Origin: Halopiger xanaduensis SH-6
Lineage (GTDB): Archaea > Halobacteriota > Halobacteria > Halobacteriales > Natrialbaceae
Reading direction: 5' to 3'
Assembly (NCBI RefSeq): GCF_000217715.1
Contig: NC_015666.1
Location: forward strand, 1,438,270-1,502,269
Length of the DNA stretch: 64,000 nucleotides
Part shown: piece by piece, positions 50,537-58,558 of the stretch
Layout of the letters: every line of letters begins with the position of its first letter
Position numbering within the stretch: position 1 is the stretch's first letter
Position numbers and translations under genes: made by a program
Notes under the pieces: model-generated
Databases searched by the model: none
Seen by the model: only the letters and a program-made list of their open reading frames with translations
What the model was told of the DNA's origin: nothing

Positions 50537-50767
50537 ATGCAACAGCGATACGGCGATCTCGATTACCCCTTCCTGACGAAAGCGGGGTTCCTGTTCGGGG
50601 TCGGACTGCTCGCACTCGGCGCTGCCGCCGAGCTCATCGGTCACGCCGTCGTCGGCGAACTCCCCGGCTGGGAGGATCGACTCTTCACCTACTCGGAAGC
50701 GCTCGGTATTCTCATCGCCTTCTTCTCGGTGTGGATCTTCGGGATCTACCTCCCGCTTACCGAGTAA
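50537..50767 (+). CDS. Small haloarchaeal membrane protein
   Basis: This 76-residue protein begins MQQRYGDLDYPFLTKAGF. It has two predicted helices (about 14-37 and 50-72) separated by a short soluble loop with GELPGWED. ATG 50537 is chosen over a GTG/ATG seven residues upstream because conservation seems to begin at MQQRYGDLDY. No function can be given. It stands alone between GNAT and the convergent Lrp gene. Confidence 0.7.
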   Translation: MQQRYGDLDYPFLTKAGFLFGVGLLALGAAAELIGHAVVGELPGWEDRLFTYSEALGILIAFFSVWIFGIYLPLTE

Positions 50768-50819
50768 GCTCGCACGGATCGAACGCAAATCGTCGCACCC
50801 GCGGAGAACGGCGTCGGCG

Positions 50820-51281
50820 TTAGTCGTCGTCGGTTTCCAGTTCGAACTGTTCGTTCTCGGCGACCTGATTCAGTACGACGCTCGTGTTGGACTGGTTGAT
50901 GTCGGGGTCGGTCAGCAACTGTTTGATCTGGTCGTTCATGTCGTCGGTGTCCTTGAATTTGCCGACGGCGATCACGTCGTAATCGCCGGTAACCTCGTAG
51001 ACGGAGATCATCTGCTCGTGCTCCCGGAGCGTCTCCGTGATCTCGGGGAGGGCGTTCCCCTCGGCTTTGAGTTGCATGATCGCCGTGACGTCGTAGCCGA
51101 CGGCGTCGTAGTCGACGATCGGCGTGTAACCCTCGATAACGCCCTCTTCCTCGAGATCGGAGAGGTGGTTCGAGACGGTCGTCACGGAGACGTCCAGTTC
51201 CTCGGCGAGGCTGCGCAGGCTCGCGCGCCCGTTCCCGAGCAGTTCGTTGACGAGATCGGCGTCGAGATGTTCGTACGTCAT
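50820..51281 (-). CDS. Lrp/AsnC family transcriptional regulator
   Basis: This 153-residue regulator has an N-terminal winged helix ([28 protein letters not shown]) and a C-terminal RAM/effector domain ([32 protein letters not shown]). It probably senses amino acids and forms an octameric or dimeric assembly. Haloarchaeal Lrp genes are often beside glnA, but here the neighbours are a small membrane gene and the purine phosphoribosyltransferase. ATG 51281 is used. A palindrome (51412-51430) upstream may be its own or the neighbour's operator. Confidence 0.9.
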   Translation of the reverse strand: MTYEHLDADLVNELLGNGRASLRSLAEELDVSVTTVSNHLSDLEEEGVIEGYTPIVDYDAVGYDVTAIMQLKAEGNALPEITETLREHEQMISVYEVTGDYDVIAVGKFKDTDDMNDQIKQLLTDPDINQSNTSVVLNQVAENEQFELETDDD

Positions 51282-51411
51282 GCCGTTCAGTAGGTAGCTT
51301 CCACTACTAGATGTTTACGAATATCCAGTTTTTTGCGTCGATTTATATCTCTCTCAGATCCGCGCGCGCATATATCGGGACTCGGTGCGTTCTCTACGGA
51401 TTTCGACCGTC

Positions 51412-51430
51412 GTTGAACCATCGGTTCAAC
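51412..51430. promoter_or_regulatory. 19-bp operator-like palindrome between lrp and the phosphoribosyltransferase
   Basis: GTTGAACC-ATC-GGTTCAAC forms 8-bp arms around a 3-nt spacer, in the divergent region between the lrp and phosphoribosyltransferase starts. It could bind the Lrp protein or a purine regulator. Confidence 0.4.
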
Positions 51431-51556
51431 TTCTCGAACCCTTGCTACCCTGCATTGCACTCGAGGACGATAGCCGAGAAGCAGAACGAAATCGAGACCG
51501 AACCGCGAACGAACCGAGAACGAACGATTTTTGCCTCGATTTTCCGAACCGGCAGT

Positions 51557-52111
51557 ATGGAGCGGCTCCTCGAGTCCTTAGACGACGCACCGATCATCGA
51601 CAAGGACGGCTACGAGTACCTCGTCCACCCGATCAGCAACGGCGTGCCGCGGCTCGATCCCGACCTGCTGCGCGAGGTCGTCGTCGAAGTCATGCGGACC
51701 GTCGACCTGGACGTCGACAAGATCGTCGCCCCCGAGGCGATGGGGATCCACCTCGCGACCGCGCTCTCCCTGCAGACCGACATTCCGCTGGTCGTTATCC
51801 GCAAACGCGAGTACGGCCTCGAGGGCGAGGTGTCGCTCCACCAGGAGACGGGCTACTCGGAGTCGGAGATGTACATCAACGACATCGAGGACGGCGACCG
51901 CGTCGTCATCGTCGACGACATGCTCTCGACCGGCGGGACGCTGGCGGCGATCTGCGGCGCCCTGGACGAGATCGGAGCCGAGATCGTGGATATCGTCGTC
52001 GTGATGCGCAAGGTCGGGGAGTCCGCGCTCGACGACACCGAGTACGAGGCGACGAGTCTCGTCGATATCACCGTCGAAGACGGGGAAGTAACGGTTCACT
52101 CGACGCACTGA
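51557..52111 (+). CDS. Hypoxanthine/guanine- or adenine-type phosphoribosyltransferase
   Basis: This 184-residue type I phosphoribosyltransferase has the PRPP-binding loop [13 protein letters not shown] (about residues 116-128). It resembles the archaeal family that makes IMP, GMP or AMP from a base and PRPP, although which base is used is not evident. ATG 51557 is chosen; an ATTTTTGCC box at about 51528-51536 lies ~25 nt upstream, giving a leaderless mRNA. With the NCS2 permease 0.18 kb downstream it forms a purine salvage unit. Confidence 0.88.
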   Translation: MERLLESLDDAPIIDKDGYEYLVHPISNGVPRLDPDLLREVVVEVMRTVDLDVDKIVAPEAMGIHLATALSLQTDIPLVVIRKREYGLEGEVSLHQETGYSESEMYINDIEDGDRVVIVDDMLSTGGTLAAICGALDEIGAEIVDIVVVMRKVGESALDDTEYEATSLVDITVEDGEVTVHSTH

Positions 52112-52178
52112 GCGTCGCGACCCGTCGGACGGCGACTCCGATCGGCGATTTCGAATGGCGACCGCGAACGGGTCGATG

Positions 52179-52196
52179 TATGCACTTCTCTGCAAC
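52179..52196 (+). promoter_or_regulatory. Upstream copy of an 18-bp direct repeat before the permease gene
   Basis: TATGCACttcTCTGCAAC is repeated almost exactly at 52264-52281 (15 of 18 bases), 85 bp away, or about eight helical turns. An inverted half-site GTGCATA lies between them at 52211-52217. It is a candidate regulator site. Confidence 0.5.
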
Positions 52197-52263
52197 ACGT
52201 AGTCACGGACGTGCATATCATTCAGCTGCCGAACCGCCCTATGGGCTCGTTTACGAAACTTTT

Positions 52264-52281
52264 TATGCACCCATCTGCAAC
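52264..52281 (+). promoter_or_regulatory. Promoter-overlapping copy of the 18-bp direct repeat
   Basis: TATGCACccaTCTGCAAC lies just downstream of the TTTTTAT box (52260-52266) of the permease gene and before its start codon (52295). A protein bound here would probably block transcription, which suggests a repressor or a looping activator. Confidence 0.5.
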
Positions 52282-52294
52282 CTGGCGCCCATAG

Positions 52295-53707
52295 ATGGCA
52301 ACCGACTCCGATGGGGGTATTCAGCTCGAGTACGGCCTCGACGAGAAACCGCCGTTACCGAAATCGATCCTGCTGGGGCTCCAGCACGTCGCGGTGATGA
52401 TCGTCCCGGCGACGGCGGTAGCGTACGTCGTCGCCGGCGGCGTCGGCCTCTCGCCGGCGGATACGGCCTACATCGTCCAGATGGTCCTGCTGTTTTCGGG
52501 GCTGGCGACGATGATCCAGGCCTACACCGTCGGTCCGGTCGGCGCGCGCTTGCCGATCGTCATGGGCTCGAGTTTCACGTTCGTGGGGGCGTCGATCTCG
52601 ATCGGCGCGGACTACGGGATGGCCGCGGTGTTCGGCGCGATCCTCGTCACCGGATTCGTCGTCGAGGGACTGATCGGCTGGCAGTTCAAACGTATCAAAC
52701 CCTTCTTCCCGCCGCTCGTCACCGGTCTCGTCGTCGTCATCATCGGTCTCTACCTCATTCCGGTAGCGATGGACTACGCCGCCGGCGGCGCCGACGCGGC
52801 CGACTTCGGCGCGCTCCACAACATCGGCCTCGCCGCGCTCGTGCTGGCGATCGCCGTCGGCCTCAACATGCTCACCCGAGGCGTCACGCGGCTGCTGTCC
52901 GTGCTGGTCGCCATCGCCGTCGGCTACGCGGTCGCCGTCGCGCTGACGTTCGCCACCGGCCTCGAGCTCGTGGATTTCTCGCCCGTCGGCGAGGCCGCGT
53001 GGGTCGCGCTCCCCAAACCCACCCACTTCGGCTTCGAGTTCGAGCCGATCGCGATCGCCACCTTCGCCGTCCTCTTCCTCGTCTCCGCGATGGAGACGGT
53101 CGGCGACATGTCCGGCGTCACGGCCGCGGAGGGGCGGAACCCGACCAACGAGGAGTTCCGCGGCGGGCTGTTCAACGACGGCCTGCTGAGCTCGGTCGGC
53201 GCTGTCTTCGGCGCGTTCCCGATCACTTCCTTCTCGCAGAACGTCGGCATCGTCAACTTCACCGGCGTGATGAGCCGTCACGTCGTCGGCATCGGCGGGG
53301 TCTTCCTCGCCGTCCTCGGTCTGAGCCCGAAGGTTGGCGCCGCCGTCACGACCATCCCCAGCGCCGTCTTCGGCGGCGCCGTGTTGCTGATGGCTGGGAT
53401 GGTCGCCGCCAGCGGCTTCCGGCTGATCGTCACCCACGCCGACCTCGACCGCCGGAACACGGTCGTCGTCGCCGTCTCGCTGGGCCTCGGGCTCGGCATC
53501 GCGACGACGCCCGAAGCGCTCGCCGGCCTGCCCGACGCCGCGGAGACGTTCTTCGGCCAGCCGGTCATCGTCACCGCGCTCTCGGCGCTGGCGCTCAACA
53601 CGTTCGTCCCCGGCGCGCAGAGTCCGCTGTTCGACGCCGTCCCCAAGGACGCGGACGGGGCGACCGGTTCGGCCGACGCCGCGACGGCCGGTCCCACCGA
53701 CGACTAA
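52295..53707 (+). CDS. NCS2 family xanthine/uracil permease
   Basis: This 470-residue nucleobase transporter has about 14 helices. Family-like stretches are LGLQHVAVMIVPATAVAYV, GARLPIVMGSSFTFVGA, VSAMETVGDMSGVT and FPITSFSQNVGIVNFTGVMSR, which hold the substrate- and cation-binding residues of NCS2 (UraA/XanQ) proteins. The exact base is unknown, but xanthine or uracil is typical. ATG 52295 follows a TTTTTAT box by ~30 nt; operator-like repeats overlap the promoter. Together with the phosphoribosyltransferase it suggests uptake and salvage of purine bases. Confidence 0.92.
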   Translation: MATDSDGGIQLEYGLDEKPPLPKSILLGLQHVAVMIVPATAVAYVVAGGVGLSPADTAYIVQMVLLFSGLATMIQAYTVGPVGARLPIVMGSSFTFVGASISIGADYGMAAVFGAILVTGFVVEGLIGWQFKRIKPFFPPLVTGLVVVIIGLYLIPVAMDYAAGGADAADFGALHNIGLAALVLAIAVGLNMLTRGVTRLLSVLVAIAVGYAVAVALTFATGLELVDFSPVGEAAWVALPKPTHFGFEFEPIAIATFAVLFLVSAMETVGDMSGVTAAEGRNPTNEEFRGGLFNDGLLSSVGAVFGAFPITSFSQNVGIVNFTGVMSRHVVGIGGVFLAVLGLSPKVGAAVTTIPSAVFGGAVLLMAGMVAASGFRLIVTHADLDRRNTVVVAVSLGLGLGIATTPEALAGLPDAAETFFGQPVIVTALSALALNTFVPGAQSPLFDAVPKDADGATGSADAATAGPTDD

Positions 53708-53761
53708 CGGAACCCGTCGCAGCCGTTTCTACCTCAATACCGAAATTGCGTTATCCGCCTG

Positions 53762-54589
53762 TTAGAGGATGCTGTAGCCCCCGTCGACGTACAGCAGGTG
53801 GCCCGTCATGTACTCGGCGTCGTCGCTCGCCAGGAACAGGTACGGCCCCGCGATGTCCTCCGACTCCGCCATCCGTCCCATCGGAATGTCCGTCCCGATC
53901 TCGCCCTCGCGCTCGAGCGGGTCCGGAACGTCGGCGTCCTCGAGAATGAGCCCCTCGTCCCGCGAGCGATCCGGTCCTTCGGCGCCGAACGCCGTCTTCA
54001 CGATCCCCGGCGCGACGGCGTTGACCCGGACGTCGTAGGGGGCGAGCTCGAGCGCGGCGACGCGGGTGAGCATCATCACTGCACCCTTCGAGCTGTCGTA
54101 CATCGAGTGGCCCAGCTGGGCGTACTCGGAGCTGATCGAGGCCGTGTTGACGACCGTCCCCGGCTCGTCCCGGGCGAGCATGTCCCTCGCGGCCGCTCGG
54201 GTGCCCGCGAGGACGCCCTGCACGTTGATCTCGAGGAGCCGGTCGAACGTCTCGAGGTCGGTCTCGAGCACCGAGCCGTGGCGGTAGATCGCGGCGTTGT
54301 TGACCATCACGTCGACGCCGCCGAACTCGCGGGCGGCCTCGACGACCGCCGCGACGTCGTCGGGATCGGTGACGTCCGTCTCGACGAACGTCGCCCGGCC
54401 GCCGGCGTCTTCGATGCGCTCGTGGGTCGGCGTCGATTCGCCCTCGCGTTTGGGCTCCTCGCGAACGTCGGCGACGATGACCGTCGCGCCCGCCTCGCCG
54501 AAGCGGGTCGCGACCTCGCGTCCGATCCCCGATGCGCCGCCGGTCACGATCGCCGTCTCGTCGTCGAAGTCGTACGTTAACGCGCCCAT
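53762..54589 (-). CDS. Short-chain dehydrogenase/reductase (SDR)
   Basis: This 275-residue classical SDR has the NAD(P)-binding TGGASGIGREVA near residue 18, NNAAIY, and the catalytic tetrad with a serine in SISSEYAQLGHSMYDSSKGA (Ser, Tyr-x3-Lys). The C-terminus ends in VDGGYSIL. It interconverts an alcohol and a ketone or aldehyde; glucose-1-dehydrogenase or acyl-CoA/sugar types are possible. ATG 54589 follows a TATA-like box (about 54612-54620 on the minus strand) by ~27 nt. It is transcribed in the same direction as the aldehyde dehydrogenase upstream. Confidence 0.88.
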   Translation of the reverse strand: MGALTYDFDDETAIVTGGASGIGREVATRFGEAGATVIVADVREEPKREGESTPTHERIEDAGGRATFVETDVTDPDDVAAVVEAAREFGGVDVMVNNAAIYRHGSVLETDLETFDRLLEINVQGVLAGTRAAARDMLARDEPGTVVNTASISSEYAQLGHSMYDSSKGAVMMLTRVAALELAPYDVRVNAVAPGIVKTAFGAEGPDRSRDEGLILEDADVPDPLEREGEIGTDIPMGRMAESEDIAGPYLFLASDDAEYMTGHLLYVDGGYSIL

Positions 54590-54720
54590 ACGTCAACCCT
54601 AACGACGATTCTCTTAGGTGTGGGGGATGTGGGACGACCGCGAGCCGGCGGCGGTTACCGGCCGATCACGCGGCCGACCCGACCGCCCCGGCCGGGATCG
54701 CAACGCGGTGAGCGAGGCGC

Positions 54721-56211
54721 TTAGAAGGGGTACTCCCGCGCCTCGTGCTGGATCGAGATCCACTTCGTCTCGGTGATCTCGCGGAGGAACGCGTCGCTGT
54801 TGTACGTCCCCATCCCGGAGGCGCCGATGCCGCTGAAGGGCACGTGGGCCTCGTCGTTGATCGGCTGGTCGTTGATGTGGACGTTGCCGGTCTCCATGCG
54901 GTCGGCGATGTCCTTCGCGACCTCGAGGTCGCCGGCGTGGACGGCGCCGGAGAGACCGAACTCGGTCGCGTTCGCGATCTCGACGGCCTCGTCGATATCC
55001 GAGAACGGGATGACCGGCGCGATGGGGCCGAAGTGCTCGTTGCACGCGGCGGCCATGTCGTTGGTCACGTCCGAGAGGACCGTCGGCGCGACGACCAGCG
55101 AGTCGTCCACGCCCTCGACGGGAATCGTCTTCCCGCCGGTCTCGAGGGTCGCGCCCTGATCGACGGTCTCCTCGACGTACTCGAGCATCTCGTCGCGCTG
55201 GGACTCGTCGATGATCGGGCCGACGATCGTGTCCGCGTCGTGGGCGCTGCCGACAGGCAGCTCCTCGGCGCGTTCGGTCAGGCGCTCGACGTACTCGTCG
55301 TAAATGTCCTCGTGGACGATATGGCGGTTGATCGAGATACAGACCTGTCCTTGGTGGACGAACGAGCCGAAGGTCGCGCCGTCGAGCGCGCGCTCGAGGT
55401 CGGCGTCGTCGGTCACGACGAAGGCGTTGTTGCCGCCCAGTTCCATCGCGGGGACGGCGAGGTTCTCGCCGGCGAGCGAAGCGACGTGCTGGCCGACTTC
55501 GGTCGAGCCGGTGAAGGCGACGACGTCGCTTTCGGGATGACTCGCGACGCGGTCGCCAATCTCGCTCCCGCGGCCGGTGACGACGTTGAGGACGCCGTCG
55601 GGGAGGTCGGTCTCCTCGAACAGCTTCGCGAACAGGAGCCCGCCCGTGATCGGGGAGTTCGTCGACGGCTTAAGCACCACGCTGTTGCCCGCGGCGATGG
55701 CGGGCGCAACGGCTCGCATCGAGAGGTTCAGCGGGAAGTTCCACGGCGAGATGACCGTTACGACGCCCTTCGCCTCGCGCTGGACGATGTTCTCCTTGCC
55801 GGGGATGTTCGAGGCGGCGTGTTCGCCCTTCATCCGCCGCGGGAGCGTCTCCGCCTCGGTGGCGTGGTCGCCGGCGATGTGGATGGACGTCTCGCCCATG
55901 ATCCGCGACCCGCCGACCTCGTGGGCCAGCAGGTCGACGATCTCCTCGCTGTGTTCCTCCACCGCCTCGTGGAACTGCCGAATGACCTCGGCTCGCCGCG
56001 CTGGCGGTTGGTCCTTCCACTCTTCCTGCGCGGCGGCGGCCGCCTCGTACGCCGCGTCGACGTCGGCCTCGACGCCGGCAGGGACCTCCGCGACCGGCTC
56101 GCGGGTCGACGGATCCTCGACCGCGATCGTCTCCTCGCTCTCGCCCGCGGTCCATTCGCCGTCGATGTACTGGGCGCCCCAGTCGGCTTCGATAGAGATG
56201 CTGTCGACCAT
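54721..56211 (-). CDS. Aldehyde dehydrogenase (NAD(P)-dependent)
   Basis: This 496-residue ALDH-superfamily enzyme has the catalytic glutamate E257 in AMELGGNNAF and cysteine C291 in GQVCISI. The NAD-binding SPWNFPL and FTGSTEVGQ motifs are also present. It oxidises an aldehyde to a carboxylic acid; the substrate (succinate semialdehyde, vanillin, betaine aldehyde or other) cannot be told. Full family length. The start at ATG 56211 is favoured by a CCTTTTACG box about 27 nt upstream on the minus strand. It probably works with the neighbouring SDR to convert an alcohol to an acid, which is inferred from order only. Confidence 0.9.
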   Translation of the reverse strand: MVDSISIEADWGAQYIDGEWTAGESEETIAVEDPSTREPVAEVPAGVEADVDAAYEAAAAAQEEWKDQPPARRAEVIRQFHEAVEEHSEEIVDLLAHEVGGSRIMGETSIHIAGDHATEAETLPRRMKGEHAASNIPGKENIVQREAKGVVTVISPWNFPLNLSMRAVAPAIAAGNSVVLKPSTNSPITGGLLFAKLFEETDLPDGVLNVVTGRGSEIGDRVASHPESDVVAFTGSTEVGQHVASLAGENLAVPAMELGGNNAFVVTDDADLERALDGATFGSFVHQGQVCISINRHIVHEDIYDEYVERLTERAEELPVGSAHDADTIVGPIIDESQRDEMLEYVEETVDQGATLETGGKTIPVEGVDDSLVVAPTVLSDVTNDMAAACNEHFGPIAPVIPFSDIDEAVEIANATEFGLSGAVHAGDLEVAKDIADRMETGNVHINDQPINDEAHVPFSGIGASGMGTYNSDAFLREITETKWISIQHEAREYPF

Positions 56212-56353
56212 GCGTTTACCGTTTGGTAGAACCGCGTAAAAGGTGTTCGAACGGCGAACGCTCCGCCGGCTTCGGGCCCTTCTCGGTTCTCGAGGCCGAA
56301 TGAGAACGGGAATCGTCGCCGGGTTCGTGTTCGTCGCGTCGATGACGCTGCCG

Positions 56354-57166
56354 TCAGGACGACAGCGCGTCGGCCTCGAGCGACTCCGCGGACTCCCAGT
56401 AGGACTCGAACGTCTCGCGGGCCCACGCGCGGATCTCGTCGTCGTCGCTGTCGATCGACGCCCGCAGGATCCCCTGGTCGTCGCGCACCAGAAGGTAAAC
56501 GACGTCGTCGATGATCATCGCCGCGAGCGGGATCTCGTCGTCGTAAATTCGGACGGTCGCGCGATCGGTCTCGAGCAGTGCTCGCAACTGCGTTCGCAGC
56601 GCGGAGTCGTCCGCGAGCGCGTCGATCGCGTCCCGCGAGAAGACACCCTCGAAGCTCTGCTCGCCGGTCGCCGCTCGTTCCTGGACGGTGGTCAGGTTCT
56701 GCTCGTTGAAGGCGTGGGAAACCGCCCGGACCTCCGTCGCGTTCTCGAGCAGGTCGAGCAGGCGCTGCAGCGGCGCGTTCGGCCGCGTCTGGCTCGGCAC
56801 GGTGATCCGCGCGTCCGCCAATCGCCGGATGTCGAACCCGAACGTTTCGGTCGGCAGGTACTCCACGATCCCGCGCAGTCGGCGCTCGGTCTCGAGAATG
56901 TCCTGCATGTCGGTAAAGCCGGAGGCGACGAGTTGTCCGGTCGCCGTCGCTGCGTACTCGCTGCCGTCGCGTTCGATCCACGACCGGTCGGCGAAATCGC
57001 CGAGAATGCGGCCGAGGGTCGCCTGCGACGCGCCCGTTTCCCGCGCCAGTTCGGTCCGCGTGTACCGGTCTTCCGAGAGAAGCCGGAGCACGTCCACGCG
57101 GTTCGCGGAGAGCGCGAGGAACTCGATCTCCTCGAGCGCCGAGTCCGACGGATCCGTCGCGTCCAT
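56354..57166 (-). CDS. Helix-turn-helix transcriptional regulator
   Basis: This 270-residue regulator has an N-terminal winged helix (VDVLRLLSEDRYTRTELARETGASQATLGRILGDF). Its C-terminal domain of ~170 residues resembles the sensor domain of FilR1/MidA-like archaeal regulators (DUF1724 group), with FGFDIRRLADARITVPSQT and IYDDEIPLAAMIIDDVVYLLV. ATG 57166 is chosen. It is divergent from the DMT transporter, and the shared region carries three CGTGAAA words and a palindrome, so autoregulation and control of the transporter are likely. Confidence 0.8.
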   Translation of the reverse strand: MDATDPSDSALEEIEFLALSANRVDVLRLLSEDRYTRTELARETGASQATLGRILGDFADRSWIERDGSEYAATATGQLVASGFTDMQDILETERRLRGIVEYLPTETFGFDIRRLADARITVPSQTRPNAPLQRLLDLLENATEVRAVSHAFNEQNLTTVQERAATGEQSFEGVFSRDAIDALADDSALRTQLRALLETDRATVRIYDDEIPLAAMIIDDVVYLLVRDDQGILRASIDSDDDEIRAWARETFESYWESAESLEADALSS

Positions 57167-57205
57167 ACGTCCACTCGCGTCCGCGCCGGTAAAGCGTTTT
57201 CGCAC

Positions 57206-57274
57206 CGTGAAATAATTTCATATCGTGAAAGGACGGAACGCCCCTCGGCAAATTTCTTCCCGTGAAATATTTTC
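57206..57274. promoter_or_regulatory. Repeat array in the shared HTH-transporter promoter region
   Basis: CGTGAAA occurs at 57206-57212, 57224-57230 and 57261-57267. The first copy starts the perfect palindrome TGAAATAATTTCA (57208-57220), and the third extends as CGTGAAATATTTTC. The array lies between the divergent HTH and DMT genes and is a candidate operator for the HTH protein. Confidence 0.5.
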
Positions 57275-57389
57275 TGAACAAAACTATCCCCCTCGGACCC
57301 CTATCCGTATCTATGCTTCTCACTCTCTTCGCGTCGACGCCCTGCCGGGCGTCCGCTCCGAAGGTATCGACGGTCGGGGTGATCGGCCG

Positions 57390-58388
57390 ATGGCGATAGA
57401 TCGCCGAACGGCCGCCTTCTTCGTCCTCTCGAGTCTCTTCTTCGGGGGGACGTTCGTCGCGGCCAAAGCGGGGCTGGAGTTCTTTCCGCCGCTGCTGTTC
57501 GTCGCGCTGCGGTTCGACGTCGCGGCCGTCATCATGGCCGGTTACGTCGCCCTGACGGTCTCGCGCGAGGACCTCCTGCCGACGACGCGCGGCGACGCGC
57601 TAGGGATCGTCGCGACCGGCGTGTTCGTGATCGGACTCTCGAACGCCCTGCTGTTCGTGGGCCAGCAGTACGCGACCAGCGCGGTCGGGGCGATCGTCTT
57701 CAGCCTCAACCCGATCCTGACGCCGGTCTTCGCGGCGCTGTTGCTCTCGAACGAGCGCCTCTCCGCGCGCGGCGCGATCGGAATGATGCTGGGCCTGCTC
57801 GGCGTCGCCCTCGTCGTCAGCCCCGACCCCGCGAACCTGCTCGGCGGCGACGCCGTCGGGAAGGCGATCCTGTTCGCCGGCGCGGTCAGCGCCGCGCTGG
57901 GCGCCGTGCTCATCCGCCGGGCCGACGCGACTGTCTCGAGCACGGTCCGGATCGCGTGGGGACTCCCCCTCGCCGCCGCGCTCTCGCACGGGTTCTCGGC
58001 GCTGGCCGGCGAATCGGCCGCGTCGATCGCCTGGACCCCGGGCGCGATCGCGGCGCTGGCGTACGTCAGCGTCTTCGCCGGCGTCCTCGCGTACATCGCC
58101 TACTTCGCCCTGCTCGACTCGACCGGCGCGATCCGCGCGAACCTGATCTTCTACGTCGTGCCGGCCGTCTCGACGCTGGGCGGCTGGGCCCTGCTGGACG
58201 AGCGCATCGCACCCTCGGCCGCCCTCGGCTTCCTGACGATCTTCGCCGGCTTCGCGGTGCTGGGCAGCGAATCGATCGACGTGCGCTCGCGGCTGCCTGG
58301 TCTCACGTTCGACGTTCCGGTCGGGCGCGAGGTCGACGACGAGCGCGCCTCGCTCGAGGAGGAACCGCGCGGCTACCGATCCGACTGA
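57390..58388 (+). CDS. EamA/DMT family transporter
   Basis: This 332-residue protein has ten predicted helices arranged as two EamA repeats, starting MAIDRRTAAFFVLSSLFFGGTFVAA. It belongs to the drug/metabolite transporter superfamily, whose members export amino acids, nucleotides or metabolites. The C-terminal tail is acidic (DDERASLEEEPR). The substrate is unknown. ATG 57390 is chosen because a longer in-frame region upstream is basic and non-family-like. It is divergent from the HTH regulator that may control it. Confidence 0.85.
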   Translation: MAIDRRTAAFFVLSSLFFGGTFVAAKAGLEFFPPLLFVALRFDVAAVIMAGYVALTVSREDLLPTTRGDALGIVATGVFVIGLSNALLFVGQQYATSAVGAIVFSLNPILTPVFAALLLSNERLSARGAIGMMLGLLGVALVVSPDPANLLGGDAVGKAILFAGAVSAALGAVLIRRADATVSSTVRIAWGLPLAAALSHGFSALAGESAASIAWTPGAIAALAYVSVFAGVLAYIAYFALLDSTGAIRANLIFYVVPAVSTLGGWALLDERIAPSAALGFLTIFAGFAVLGSESIDVRSRLPGLTFDVPVGREVDDERASLEEEPRGYRSD

Positions 58389-58558
58389 CCGGCCGGAGCC
58401 GTCATCGCGCTGCGCCGTCGTTCGGTTTTCCGTGTCTTTTCGCTACCTATCGCACTTGAGAGCGCCAGCAGGTTTCTCAACCCGGTTCCCGGCCTACCGC
58501 CGGTACCTGTCGATCACTGGTGACGAGCGACGCCGGTGGGTCGACGCACTCAGCTAGC

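Noticed and set aside
51385-53949. An 854-codon frame across the phosphoribosyltransferase and permease genes
   Set aside because: It is Arg-rich and overlaps two conserved genes whose motifs are clear in another frame.
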